Positions 33,326 through 46,377 of a DNA stretch of 64,000 bases are shown here, piece by piece; the first letter of the stretch is position 1; every line of letters starts with the position of its first letter. The notes beneath the pieces were generated by a model that was not told the DNA's origin, ran no database searches, and saw only the letters and a program-made list of their open reading frames with translations. The stretch is from Taeniopygia guttata (taxonomy: Eukaryota; Chordata; Aves; Passeriformes; Estrildidae): positions 54,685,001-54,749,000 of the forward strand of contig NC_133026.1 of assembly GCF_048771995.1 (NCBI RefSeq). Direction: 5' to 3'. Both the position numbers and the translations under genes were made by a program.

Positions 33326-35327
33326 TCCTGTTTGTTTTATATAAAATGGGGAGACTGAACATAAGAGGCAAATGCATGAAATCAACAGCTTATTTTTAAG
33401 TTGAGAATAAGAGTATGTGTGACTTTAGGGAAGCTATAATTAACATCTACTTTTGATAAGCTCTAATATTGACTAAAAATAGAAATCAACTTAGGTATAT
33501 TTGTAGACATCATCAGGATCCTGATGGTTTTCGGAAAGTCTTTTGTGGCACCTGTAGTGGCATACTGTAGTTAGGGAATCAAATAAATGCAGTATATCTT
33601 ATATGTCACTGCTGCTGTCATCTAGTTTTGAGCATAGTTCATTTAATGTATTGCACTGGGATGCCTGGACTGATTTATCATGTGTCAGGGAAAGCAGGGC
33701 AATTAATATTTCAACTGATTTCATGTACATTGTGACCAGCCCAACCAGGCTAGTCCCTGTTTTGTTTGTGATATTGCTGAGGACAGAAGCATGGCTTGCT
33801 TTCACCTGGGACATGCAGGTCTCTAAGCACTCAGAAGGAGGCTAGGGAACCATAATATAGTCTTAATTTTTTCCAAAGTTTCTGCTTTTCTCTGAAATTT
33901 GAGTTATGACTGAGCTTAGATTTTTTAAAAAGTGTCACAGTTTGGGCACAACAGTTGCTGTCTCCATTTTGGAAAACATCGCAAGACTTTTCAAACCTTG
34001 CTAGTACTACCTGATTGGTCTAGGAGTGTGTAACTTTGTTTTAATAGAGTGATGCTATAAGCAACTTTTTAGAAATCAGAGAGTGAACCATGGAACAGTC
34101 ATATCGACCTCCAAATTTGTCATATTTTATTGCTAGTCTATGTGATGGCAGGGTTGTTACTGTTGAATTCCTCGCAGAATCTCTCTTACAGCAGGGCCAG
34201 TCACTGAGGTATGTGAATAATGTTGCTCATAAACAAGAGAGCTTGCTGTGTCATCACATCTGCTGTGCTTCTCTCTTTACATTATTTGTAGTGAATATCA
34301 CTGGGGAATGCAAATTCCTTGTCTTAAATCCACTGATTTAAATTTAATTGTACTTGCCAAAAATTCTGTCCTGGTGGAGGGTGGGTGAGGTTTGAGGGGT
34401 TCATTTTGTTTGGCTTTTATTTTTTATTTTCTACTGTTTATTTTTTCTAAGATCACTGGCATCAAACAATATCCTTCTTGCTAACCAGATGCTCAGATTC
34501 AGTGTTTTCCACATTATTAAGCTGGATAACTATGATGCTTCTGGCATATCTCAGGCCAATAGCAAGTCCTGTGGAGTCCTACAGTGCCCCACAGTTTATT
34601 TTTCTGAAATCTCTGTAGATGCAGTATACACTAAATTAAGCCATAGCATAGCAGAGACTTTACAAATAATTGGATTGCAGAAGGGTTATTTGGTTAAAGC
34701 TCAAGCTTTGAGCTCACAAGCACTACTTCAAAAAATGTCTTCTCTGTTTAGAGAATAGATTTAGATCTCTCAAAGATGATAAATAGATTATTGCTCGTGT
34801 GAACTTTTCATACAAGAAGTGTACGATAGTTAACATGTGTAATAATAAACATTGAATGGCTGAATAATGGATAGCAGATGTGCCAAGAATGCCAAACAAG
34901 ATATTTGAAAGCTATGATGTAAAGTGGACCTTTCAACAAGTGGCCAAAACTTGTGTGACCACTAGGATCTCAGCCTAATCCATTTAAAAATTGAGGCTAT
35001 ATCAGAAAGAAGACATACCACTTCAATGGCTAAATCAGTGAGATTTAGTATTGTGTAGAAAAATGGTAGATCACAGAATCCATCCTGGGGTTAGTATTCC
35101 ATGACTTTCTCATATCTAGGACATGTTTTCCACCAGTGATTTTAGTTCTGATGTAGTCAAATGAAAAAAATGATACAAAATCCACTTGTATTTGGTTTAA
35201 AAATTCTAAATAGTCTGGCTTCATTAAAGTTCTGGGAGCTATTCCCTGACTTTCTGTGGGTTAGATCCAGGCTGAATCTCTGTCACTGGAGGTTCACTAA
35301 GAGATGAAAATCAAGGGAAACAGATTA

Positions 35328-35328
<1 letters not shown>

Positions 35329-35376
<48 letters not shown>
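35329..35376. repeat. (ATCT)12 microsatellite
   Basis: Twelve perfect tetranucleotide units, 48 bp, likely polymorphic. Confidence 0.98.
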
Positions 35377-35377
<1 letters not shown>

Positions 35378-37177
35378 ATTATGTACCTCATATCTTTATC
35401 GTAAGCTTTAATTTTATAGAAACCTAAGACATAAATTTGAGGGCATGTAAATTGGTATAATTTTTGCCTAGTTAATTCCACATAGATTTAAAACTCTATT
35501 AATGACAACAGAATAATTCATGGTTTATAATAATGTATTTGTTTTTTAGGTCTCATCATCAGTTAGTCCTTCGAGGTTGAAATCAGTGGGATTTTTTCAT
35601 GAGAGGTGATGCTTTCAGAATCTCATTATTTAGTCTCTTTACTGCAGCATGTTGGTTCTCCTTAGGAAATTGTCCCATTCTCCTGGGGATCTTCTAGAAG
35701 AAGGGAGAAGAGCTGTTGGTGGTTTGCAACTCATATATTGACCGAGGCTAGGAATCAGCTACTTACAAAAACTGTAATAACAGTGCTTTGTGCCTCTTGT
35801 ACCTCAGGTACAGAAATTCTTGACAGCTTGAGGTTGCTGTAGAAAGTGCAGTTTTTGTGGCAGGTCTATTGCCCTCCTGATCTTGGACAGAGAACAACAA
35901 TTGGTAGGAGGATTTGATTTATCGTTTCTCTTTGATTTATTTCTCTCATTGGCCCAGCACTTTTCTCAGAAGTTCCAGGGATAGTAGTAGAGGTAGTCTT
36001 CTACAAAAAAGCTCTCTTGTAAAAAGTCACAATTTCAGAATTCAAGTCCATTACTTATAATCCCCATGAAGTTATTAAAAAGATTATGGAGAGGAGCTAT
36101 AGCCTGGAACAATGTATTTTGAAAACAGGCAATATCTTTTTCTCCAAATTGTTTAATTCATTCAACAGTCTCATCTAGTCTGAGGTTAAAATTACATGGG
36201 TGAGAGCTCACTATATGGTCAAGAAACATTAAGTTAGATGAGACTGAAACAATGCTATCAAGCAAGTCCAATTAAGAGCAATCAATTTCTTAAGTTTCAA
36301 GGATATCCTTGAATTATGTTTTAGGGGTATCATATATATGGTTGCATTCCAGTGATTGTTTAGGAGGTTCTAGAAGCTAGTTTTGGTGTAGGGCAGTTAG
36401 TATTTCTGGAGTTTCTGTGTAGTCATAAATAAGAGAGAGGTTTTATCTCTTGACCATTCTTGAAAGCCCAGCTTCGGGTGCTCTGAATTGGCCACTGATG
36501 GAGCTTCACTTTTCCTTAACCATGGCTCAAGTACCTTGATAACCTGTTCCCTTTCTTACAGTGGTCCTGTGGGGTATCTCTCAGTGGACATGAAGGAAAC
36601 AAAATTTCTTCCTCATTTTGCTTAACAGAGGCCTCATGGAGCTAGTGTGGCAATTTTAGGAGTAACTACCTGAGACATGTTGCATGTGCTTTTGGGATAT
36701 GTTGCCACATGGCTTATTTTTGGATTTACACATTTTTATCCACTGGTCTTTTTTATAAGATGTATATAACAAAATTAATTAGAAGAAAATTTGATTATAG
36801 TATATTGCCAAATTAAAGTGTGTCTCCTGTTGTTATGGTGATAAAAGCTGTGATAAAATGATAAAATAATTAAAAATACCCATCAATTCCTGAGCTGTGG
36901 TAATGAGGTTCAATTTAAATAACTGAGCATGATCTCACTAAAATAAAATTGCATAGTTACAATCCTACCAGTGAGACCAATGCTATGAACAAAGAAGCTT
37001 GTGTGTGTTTGACTTGCAAAGTGTGTGTGTACATTTTGAAATATATAGTATATGAATATGTACAGTAGAACTGTATTTTCTGTATTTCACATGCTGGCTA
37101 TTCAGAAAATGAGAGATGCAACCTATGATGACTGCTTGCTGTTAGCAGTATGAAACATAACCTGCATCCCTGTTCAT

Positions 37178-37488
37178 TGACATTGAGATGGAAGCGATGA
37201 CACAAAACTCCATGTTCGTGTAACAATAGCCGACTTTTACTGAGAGCTTCTCGCCTTATACAGCTTTGAAAGTCTGCACGTTTTTCTGATCGGCTAAATT
37301 AGTTGCCACCTGGCTAACTGGCCAATGGCTGCCTGTGTCCCCATTGGCCTAAACCTGCTCCCCAATGGCCCAGACCAGTCAAGTTATATAATTAAGGTAA
37401 TTATATAATTACTTACATTTCAGTTATAAAATTATAATTGGGATTAATTAAAACAGTAAGGCCTCCAGGCCAGCTGTTAGCCACTACA
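37178..37488 (-). mobile_element. Short ERV LTR fragment or solo LTR
   Basis: The block reads TGACATTGAGATGG at the left and GTTAGCCACTACA at the right. On the minus strand it starts TGTAGTGGCTAACAGC. It resembles a common songbird LTR (recognisable in TACTGAGAGCTTCTCGCC). CCTGTTCA is found on both sides (37169-37176 and 37489-37496), a direct repeat that supports insertion, although 8 bp is longer than the usual retroviral duplication and one extra base sits at the left end. Confidence 0.7.
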
Positions 37489-38119
37489 CCTGTTCACCCC
37501 AAACATGTGCTTGGCTTCAGGTCTGCCATTCAGTTCCCCTTAGATCAATAAAGTACAAGCATGTTCTCATATTTAAGCATGCACTTAAATGAAGCACATA
37601 CCATAGCCAAATAGAGACTATTGAATAGAGGTCTGTTACATGCATATGAAAATTCAGAGATCTGGATCTACTAAAGAAAGAAAAAAAATCCAAAGCAAAT
37701 AACAAAAATTACCGGATGGATTTATGTTTCTTTTACTTGGCTCAGATAAATTCCTTCAGTTATTGGTATACAACATATGATAATGTTTTATAAATATGAT
37801 GCATTTATGACAAAAACGGACCATAAATCAGACTGAAATAAACCCCAGGACTGAAAGCCAGGCCAAGTGTTTAAGTGCGGTGTTAATGTATACTTTTTAA
37901 GAGAATAGAAAAATGGCTGGTGCACTAAGACTGGATTGCTGCTGAAAGAGTACACATTTAAGAAAATAAATCCCTTAAATAGCTATGAAGTAACAATTGA
38001 TTTTTGTATATGAGGCTCTGAAAATTCTCTTTCCATTCTAGTCTTTTAACTCTTTTTTTAAGAAGGTAATTTTTGATTAAATCACCAGCTTCTGTACCTT
38101 CCAAGATTTGCAATGACTT

Positions 38120-38210
38120 AGCCAGTTGGCATCTGGTCACTAGTGGTGCACCCCATGGATCTGTGTAGGGCCAAGTCCTCTTTTATATCTTTATCAATGA
38201 TCTGGAAACC
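38120..38210 (+). mobile_element. CR1 LINE remnant
   Basis: The short stretch reads, in broken frame, TSGAPHGSV then GQVLFYIFINDLE, which corresponds to the conserved [21 protein letters not shown] region of CR1 reverse transcriptase. Both ends are eroded. Confidence 0.75.
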
Positions 38211-38699
38211 TTTAACACAAGTTCAGTTAAAACCTCCTTAATACTGAGCATGTACTGACATAAACGTATGAATAATGATGAAGAGAGGCAGCAGCCTTTG
38301 TATTAATGAAATTATGGGATGCCTTCTCATTGTTACCATGTCCTGGCTGATGGATGCCAGGGTGGGAGAAGGAGGTGTCATCCCATCCCCACTCAGCAGC
38401 ACATCCTCTCCCCAACTGTGGCTAAGAGCAAGAAGGAGGGAGATGAGGGCCAGGAAGAGAAATCTGCACCCAAACAAGTAGGGCTCAAAAAAGATTGTCG
38501 AATAAGCTTACAGCTTACAAGTTGTAGGTGCCTGTGGGAAATGAAAATGAAGTTTATTGTGCATAGAAAGTATTTTGATACAAATGCAAAGAAAGGCAAA
38601 TGATAAGTACAATTATGTGAAGAATTAAGTAAGGTATTGGTAAAAGTAAGGAAACCAATGTTGAGTTCACCATGTGCAGTACAGGAACAAATTTATCTT

Positions 38700-38700
<1 letters not shown>

Positions 38701-38735
<35 letters not shown>

Positions 38736-38736
38736 A
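38701..38736. repeat. (AT)n repeat
   Basis: Twelve AT units, one G, then further TA units. Confidence 0.97.
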
Positions 38737-41618
38737 ATCATCTTTTAAGTGCCATTTTGGGTGGAGAAGCTTTCAAGAAGACAACTTATCTGTTAATGCT
38801 TACTCTTGATGAATAGAATCTGTACACAGCTGAATCCTTAAGCAATGAAGACATAGGGCATTTGTTTTAATTTTCATTTTATTTCCAGAGCCACAACATT
38901 ATTGCATTGGACTTTTTTTTCCCTAAGCTCTACTATTAATTAGAAAGTATTGTCAAGGGTGCTACTTCACTGTTGATTCTCAATTTACAGATAATGTTTC
39001 TAATTTATAAACTAATCTGGAGACCGAGTCTTGCCAAGATACAGTGTTTAATTAATATAGGTAGGTGTAAAGTACAAATTAGCTCTATGGTGCAGGTATG
39101 GAGCTTCTCTAGATTATACAAACATCAAAGCTAACACAGTGAGAATAGAGATATAGAAGTGCTATATAGCTATTCCTGGTTCTTTCACACAGGGTTTGGA
39201 CCAGGATTTGGGTTCAGTGAGGAGGGAATTCTGTGGTATATGATTTAATGTATTATTCTGTGTTTGTGAGAACACAGTTCTACCATCACTTAGTTTTACC
39301 GTAATATTTATTTAACTGTACATTATTATTGTCCTTGTCACTGCATTTGGATCTCCCATTGCTTTCATAAATGGCATGCCAGAATTTTATCAGGTAAATC
39401 TACACCACTGAGACAGGCAGTTTCTGTTTCTGTTTCTGTTTGGACGGAAAAAAAATCCTGTTGAATTAAATGTTGTGAGATGACTTTGGTATTTAGATGT
39501 GCAATAAAAGAAAGAAAAGGATGGAAGTACCATATTCCTAGCCTTTCCCTGGATACCCTTCCTTGCAAAGAATGGAGAGCTGACATTTTTATGGACTGAC
39601 AAAATTTTGTATGTATCACTTCTAGTTGAAATAAGTCCTCCCAAGAGCACTCTACAACATGAAAGACAAGTGTTCATTCACCTCACCTAGTTGCTTTGCT
39701 TCCCTCCTCCCTCTGGAGAAGGATGAACACATTGCTCTCTCTAGCATATCATCCACATTTCTTTTAACTTGGTTTGATAATTGCCTGAGCACCATTTAGT
39801 GCCCAGGTAATTAACTGAAAACCCCCAACACTTTCTTGCTTCAAAAGGCAAAGATGTGACTTTCTGTGCTAATGATTGCGTGTCATTTGTGGAATTTGCT
39901 TAATTGAGGCGTATTGATTTTCTGCTTAAATCAGATTACTTTTATCCATATTGATTGCACAGTTATAAAATCCCTGTGAAAATCTTTCTATTAAATGTTA
40001 TAAATCTCCCTGCTAATATGACATAAATTCCTTGCTATTTCACTTGATGCTCCAATAAACCAATCCTTGCAGTTTGATAATATACCTAAGGCTGAAGTTA
40101 CTGATAAAGTGACTGGATAAAACACCTTGGTGACTGGAAACATCCATTCCTCTATTTTTTTTTTTTTTCACCACCAAATTCTGTAATTTTTACTTCTCTA
40201 TTTGACCTGTCCATTAAATTTTCTCTATTAATGTTTGCATTCCGGCATCACAGTCAACATCAAAAATGTCAGTTTCTAAACAGCAACATGTACATGTGTC
40301 ACCAGAGCACTTGCTCTGAGGGTGATGCTCAAAAGCAATGATTGCAATCAATCTTCTTCCTGGTGAGGATGCTCCCTTGCAGAAACAGGCTATGCATTTG
40401 AAAGAGCCACATGGATATTATGAAACAGCTTACTGAAGCTCCTCACCGAAAACAAATCCTGGTGCAAACCCTTTACAGAAAAAGAATTACTCTTTCATCG
40501 GTAATTTCCTTCACTGAAAGATTTAACTTGCAAGAGTGTTTTTCCATGACAGCCCTCCAAGAGCCTCAACATTCAGCAGTCTTCTCTGGAGATCACTGAT
40601 GTCATCAGAAGCAAATTACGCATTAATCATTGTGTGCATATGCAAGAGGTGCCTGACCTGGCTGCAAATCTCCAGTGACCTGCCACAAGTGGCAATTCCT
40701 GTTGTATCAGAGTTCCTGGCTCTTCTATTCTTGTGTTTCCCAGTACTTTGCTTCTCCTGGTGCACCTTCTTATGTATGAGGGATATACATTGATTTAAAT
40801 AGTCAAAGCCAAGGCTAACAGAAACATATGAAAGTCACAATTATCTGTGAGAAACTATTTATCCTCTGAGATTCTGGGCTTGATCCTCAAAAGTATCCAA
40901 ACAAATGAATCCTGAGCACTAAAATATACTGCTTTACACTTTAATAAAAAGGATGGGCTTTGTGGGCCCAAGGGTTTTCTTAGCACCTAACTCCCCTGCC
41001 CTTTCCTAAAGAGTGATGATCACCCTTGTCTTATCTACAAGAAGTAGACTGTCTTCTTGCCTTTGCTCTTGCTCATCTGTTAGTGCATGTTTGACTGATT
41101 AGTTTTGCTCTCAGATTGTCAAATTTTCAAGTTTTAGAACAATTATTTTCAGCTTTTACCGAGCTACAAAAGTTGCTGCTTCTTTTTCAGACCTGAAGTA
41201 CTTTTGCCGGAAAACACTGCGTCTGATTTTTTTACCCGAAGTATTTTCATTTCTCCTACCCTGAAAAAAGACACTGCCTCTCGTCATGGCTTCCCTTTTT
41301 CCAAGAAAATCTCCTGTGCTTTTGCGTGATGCAAATCAGATCTTCCATATGTCACTCACGAAGCATTCCTCTCCGCGTGCCAGATCCAAGCCGGGCTGAC
41401 AGCCTCAAACTAATGGAAGTCAGGACTGATTCCTCCATGTCTTTGCCCTAAACTTTGTGATTTCCCTCTTCCCCCTCCAGGCGCCGACCGGAGGAGGGGC
41501 TGCGCGAGAAGGGGAGTAGGCGGAAAAATGAAAGAAAGCCGTAGCTGACCGGCAGTTTCGTGGAAGAGAGTGACACCGAGGAGGGGCTGCGGGGCGGTGC
41601 GGGGGCCGTGGCGGGAGG

Positions 41619-41701
41619 AGCCGGGGGATCGGAGCCGGGGGATCGGAGCCGGGGGATCGGAGCCGGGGGATCGGAGCCGGGGATCGGAGCCGGGGGATCG
41701 G
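41619..41701. repeat. 14-bp GC-rich tandem repeat (6 copies)
   Basis: The unit AGCCGGGGGATCGG occurs at 41619, 41633, 41647, 41661, 41675 (13 bp, one G lost) and 41688. Each unit carries a run of five G on the + strand, so the array could form G-quadruplexes. It lies about 280 bp upstream of the ITGA9 start codon, in the presumed promoter or 5' leader. Confidence 0.97.
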
Positions 41702-41983
41702 GGCCGGGCGCGGCGCGTTTCGGGCCCGACGGGCGGCGCGGCCGGTACCGCCCGGGACCGGCAGGGGGCGCCGGCGGCACGGCCGGCCGAGGCGGAGGGG
41801 CGCGCGGTGCCCGCGCGGCGCGGGGCGCGGCGGGGCCGGGCCCAGACGCGGCGCGGGGCGGGCACAAAAGCGCCGCGCCCGCACACGCCACCTTGGAGTC
41901 GGCGCCGGGGCAGGGTGGGGTCGGTGGGCCCGAGTTCAGCACTTAGCGGCGCCGGTACGGGCGGCTGTCTCGGGACTCGCACG

Positions 41984-42150
41984 ATGCCGGAGGCGCGGCA
42001 GCGCGGAGCGCGGGTGCTGTGGACGCTCCTGTGGGCGGCCGCGGTGCGCTGCTATAACGTGGATGTGGGTCGCCCCGTGATTTTCCGGGGTCCCAACGGC
42101 TCCTTCTTTGGGTACTCGGTGCTGCAGCACTACCACGACAGCACGCGGTG
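41984..42150 (+). CDS. ITGA9: ITGA9 exon 1 (signal peptide, start of propeller)
   Basis: This exon encodes residues 1-55 of integrin alpha-9, which pairs with integrin beta-1 at the cell surface and binds tenascin-C, osteopontin, VCAM-1 and other ligands. The start MPEARQRGARVLWTLLWAAA has an arginine-rich n-region and a hydrophobic core; cleavage is likely near VRC|YNVD, since the mature mammalian chain starts YNLD. RPVIFRGPNGSFFGYSVL and HYHDSTRW match mammalian ITGA9. The ATG has A at -3. The frame stays open upstream to 41570 because the region is GC-rich, but only this start gives a proper signal peptide. The donor is GTGAGT at 42151 and the end is phase 2. N38 (NGS) is a potential glycosylation site. 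Confidence 0.95.
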
Positions 42151-45100
42151 GTGAGTAGCGCGGCCCCTGCGCGCCCGGGATCGGCGAGGGCGCGGGCGGC
42201 GGCGGGGATGCGGCCCGGGGGTCGCTGCCCGGATTTCCATGGTCGCTCCCGGCAGCCGCCAAGGGCCGCCTCCGCCCTGCGCTGCGGGTCTCTCCCCGCG
42301 CCCCGTCCGCCTCTCCGTGGGGGTGCGTTGCAGGCAGAGCTGTGGGGCTCCGCGCTGGGAGCATTTTAACGCGGGGATGTTCTTTATGGACTGGCAGCCG
42401 GCTCTTGGCATTGTGACCTAGTTGTCCTCAAGCGCCAGCCGGCCCGCGGCCGATGTCTCGACGCTGTGCTCGATCCCCCCTTCCTCGCAGGAAATATTTA
42501 GCAGCTCACCGACTTGACTGCGTACGAAAAAGCGCACGGGGTACGAAAGATGATGGTTTTTGCCGTGTTAACGGGAAGTGCTTCTAATAGCGGTAACCTC
42601 CACCGAGAGCAGCACACTCGGCGTCCACGAAGCCAAGCTATCCGCACTCTGCCTGGCTAGGACAAAATTCCTTCGGAGGCTGAAGAGACGCTTCCAAATC
42701 GTTGAGGAAATGTCTGTGTAACTAAAAAAAAATAAAAAAAAATAAAAAAGAAGGCCGAAGAAAGAAAGTTTATCTACATCCAAAAATTTGTGAAACTGGC
42801 AAGCTTCTTGTTTTCCCGTTGGTTGAAAAGAGCGTTGGACCATAGTCGGTTTGTTGTCTGGGTGAGAGGCTCTTTGTTAGAATTAAAAGTGATTGCTCTT
42901 AATTTGACCTAGCTGGTGTCGTCTGGTGCCCTTCTAATGTGAGTAGGAGCCACTGCTGCCAGTAAGCGTCCACAAAGCATGTCCTTATCTTTTTGTACTT
43001 AGATATTCAGCTATTGATGTTGGAACTTTGGTGCACTGTGCTTTAAATAAATGTATTCATTCTCTGGCATACAGTTCTTTAAAAAATGAATTTCTTTCAC
43101 ACCCTTTAGTTCACAAGTATTTCTATGTTCTGCCTTTCTCTATAGTGGTTTTCATGGAGTATTCATTTTTAAGGACTTATAAGAAGATTTCATAGAGGAA
43201 AAGCACCCTGAGAGAAGAAACGATCTCAGTTTAAAGCAGTGCTTAACTTAGGTCAAGAGTCAATGAAGGGTGCAAAGGCTGAAAGGAACTTCTATTCAAC
43301 ACCAGTTGCTGAGGATTCACAGTGGTGTGAATGAAATGCTGATCTACTGCAGTGTGGTGGGAAAAAAGTGGTAGAATTGGTTGCTTCTTATGTAGGTATC
43401 TGTCTTTCTGATAGATAATATGAATTATCTTCATATAGCACCTGCTGGTGTGGTATTTTTGGAAGGGAAGGTGGACTAGGGAGCGGTCTCTTGGTGATAG
43501 CCCCACTTAATTTAGAAACATGCTGGACTCTAAGTGTTGGGTATCTGTCTGAAGGCAGGGATCTGTTAGAAGTCTGGTGCTCAAAATGAAAATCTCCAGT
43601 TATGTGAATTCCATTGTTTTTTTTTTGAAAATGGAGCTGATTCATGGCACCTTCACTGTGGCATCAGAAGAAAAAAAACTAGACCAACCAAACATCTAAG
43701 ATCATTAAATTTTTTAAATAAAAAAGTTGTTAGGTCTAACACCCAGAAGGGTTAACAGCATCGTAATATTGTGAGCATCAGCAGTCAGAAGTCATGAGGG
43801 TGGGATTGTCACCACTGATGGGAATGCTTCTCTTTTCATTGTGAGGCTAGGAAGTTTGTTTTCATGGGCGCTTCAGAATCCTGTTCCCAGCTGACATGGG
43901 GATAACAAGTTGGAAGAAGAGTATTTTTATACTCCCCTTGATTCTAGTGTGCTATGTGCAGTTGTGCTTGTAATGCATGTGTGCATCCTAAAGGTCAATA
44001 ATGAATCTCTTAAAAGTATATGCAGCCTTCTTCCAGTTTGCTGAAGAAACTCCTCTTAAGAGTCAGGGTTATTATTTGTATCAAGTTTTTTTTCTTTCTT
44101 CTTGTGACTTTTATATACCCAAGGAAGAGCTATTATTTCAGTTTTCTCATGTCATTTGGGTCTGTACACTGCAATGGGAAGTAGTTAAATTAATTTAACT
44201 TTAGACAGTGATATTCTGGGCATTGAAGACTTGCCCAGTGAGTTTAGCACTATGCAAGTCTGCAAAAATGTGATTGATCAAGTATGAGGTTGATAGGGCT
44301 CCTGCCCATCTAAAATTATTTAATATTTCAATATGCTCTCAAAAATTTGAAGGTATTCAGGGAACTCTTACTCTTCATTGCTTGTAAGCCTGATACTCAC
44401 CTAATGTACTTCTGATCATGAGAGCTGTCTTGTTTTCCGTAGCCTCATCTGTGCGCTGGTGTGTGTGAACATATTTGTGTGCGTGTCTATATATATAGTC
44501 ACCAATTTATATTAAGATGGTATCTCTCATAGCCGCATCTTCCATGTTTCAGCTTTTTGTTTTCCAAGACCACAAAGGCACCTGTCTGTATTGCCTACCT
44601 TAGGCCTGTAGGTTTCCAGTAAGCTGGTTCAGGGTTTGGTTATTCTTTCAGGCTTCATATGAGCCAAATATTCATGTAGAATGAAAAAAAAAAAAAGGGA
44701 GGGGGAATATTTGGTATGAAATCTTACATCAGATAAATGTGAATAGTCAGGCTGCTGCACACAGGAATTACAACTGGGAGCTGGGTGTTCAGCCGCCCCT
44801 ACGATAGTGGAGCCAGTCAGTGACTTTGAAGTTTTCTGCAATAGTTGATTGCAATGATGGTTCCATTGAGCTGTTTTTGTTTTCTTGTCTCAAGAAATCA
44901 GAGAATCTCAACAGAGATGTGCTGAGATTATTGTATTTCTGACAATGTCTGCTTTACCTTCCTTAAGTGGGTTTTATGGCTGTAAATTTTGACAGGTTTA
45001 TTCAGTTACCCATCCTTGCCATTTTCAGCGAAACCAAGTGGCTGGTTACATTTACAGCAGGGACAAGCTCAAGCTGAAGTGCTTCTGCTCTCTGGATATA

Positions 45101-46339
45101 AAATGATGAAACTTGGAGTAAGAACTCAAAAAATAACCAAGAAATGACCCCAGACAGTTAAAAAAGAAAAAAAAAAAAAAAAGAACCAACACATTTTTTC
45201 CCAAATAAAAAGTGGTAATAATTTGAAAACTGATTCTTCTTTTTTAAAATGAATGTCACTTTAGTCTCTCCCCCTTTCCCTCCTTATAACCTCTTCTTGC
45301 TGACACCCTCAAATCTCTTAACAAGTCCAGGGTGACCATCTCATCTTGTCTGGCAAATAAAATGGAAAAGTAATGAAGTCAGTTTAGTCGCATGGTATCC
45401 TGCTGTGAGTTTTACAATGAAGAGTGAGCCTGGTTTCTGTGCTGTTGCATCGTTCCTTCAGCCCTGCTCTTCACCAGTTTGTACTGCTGCTGAGATAGTG
45501 AAGGTTGATCTGCATCTTGGGCCGCTTGATGTGTGTTGTAATGCATGTCATGTAAACTTGGGTGAAATCAGAAGGAAGGCAGTCCAAAATTGGATGGAAT
45601 AAACTTTCTAATACAATTTGAAACATTAGAAAGCAGGCATTCTTTATCTGCCCAGGACATGCAGCTGATCTCTCCTTGTTCAGCATATGTTGTGAGACTT
45701 TACAACAAGGTACTTATCATAATCATATATATTCATTAAAATGTGTTTCTTATGTAATACATAAACATCACTTTCCTAGAACTATTTTGCATACATCTGC
45801 CTCCTGAAAGTCCTTTTATGGTTCTGGAGGTTTATTGAGAGGGCTTTCTGGTGGTTGTATACACTGAATGCTTCAATATTAAAGGTGAGCTTCAATAAAC
45901 TAAAGGTTTTCTTGAACTTTTTCTTTGGGCATGTGCTATTGCTTCTTCTTACATAACTTGCCCAAACACTATAGGTCTCTTTATTTGTTTCTCCACTGGT
46001 TCCAGTCACACTTATCATCCTGTGTGTATACCTTTATATCCTTTCTTGGGGTTTTTTTTTTTTGCCAGCTTAGTCTTTAAGCTCTCTTCAGCAACTTCAG
46101 GGGAGCTGAAAATTTTTATTCTCTATGCTGTTTATCAAAGGTATGGGAACAGATTGACCCAGTGGAGACTGGGTGTTGTGTGTATAATCTAAGCAGTGAT
46201 GCTGTAGATTCTTCCATGGAATTTTGAGGAACCTGAGCTTGCTGTCATTGGTCATGGATCATGCAGCCCTCCTACTTCTTGCTTTGCATGTCATGGATAA
46301 AACACAGAGTTTTATTTCAAGTAACTGTTGGTTTTTGGT

Positions 46340-46377
<38 letters not shown>

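Larger units (their letters stand above)
32101..41459. other. GOLGA4-ITGA9 intergenic region
   Basis: About 9.4 kb without a recognisable gene. It contains an antisense CR1 copy (32359-33325), an (ATCT)12 microsatellite, a short LTR (37178-37488), a CR1 remnant (38120-38210), an (AT)n run, and a T-rich 12-15 bp tract near 40157. Open frames here are short and lack domains. The segments at 33520-33850 and 39880-40560 are not assigned to any repeat and would be the first places to look for conserved noncoding sequence. Confidence 0.7.
41460..42560. promoter_or_regulatory. CpG island spanning ITGA9 promoter and exon 1
   Basis: GC content rises sharply from about 41460 and CG dinucleotides become frequent until about 42560, in contrast to the AT-rich flanks. 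The island surrounds the ITGA9 start codon at 41984. No canonical TATA box is present; GGGCACAAAAGCG at 41860-41872 is the nearest T/A-poor analogue. GC-box-like GGGGCGGG motifs occur, for example near 41854. The transcription start site cannot be fixed from sequence. Confidence 0.85.

Noticed and set aside
35900..36720. Possible ERV-internal or LTR-like sequence in the intergenic region
   Set aside because: Vague resemblance only. No ends, duplications or reading frames to support it.
32101..41459. A small gene between GOLGA4 and ITGA9
   Set aside because: Searched for open frames with splice sites or domains. Only short composition-driven frames and repeat-derived pieces were found.
41410..41982. 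190-codon minus-strand open frame in the CpG island
   Set aside because: Proline/arginine-rich low-complexity translation caused by GC-rich repeats. All frames are open there.
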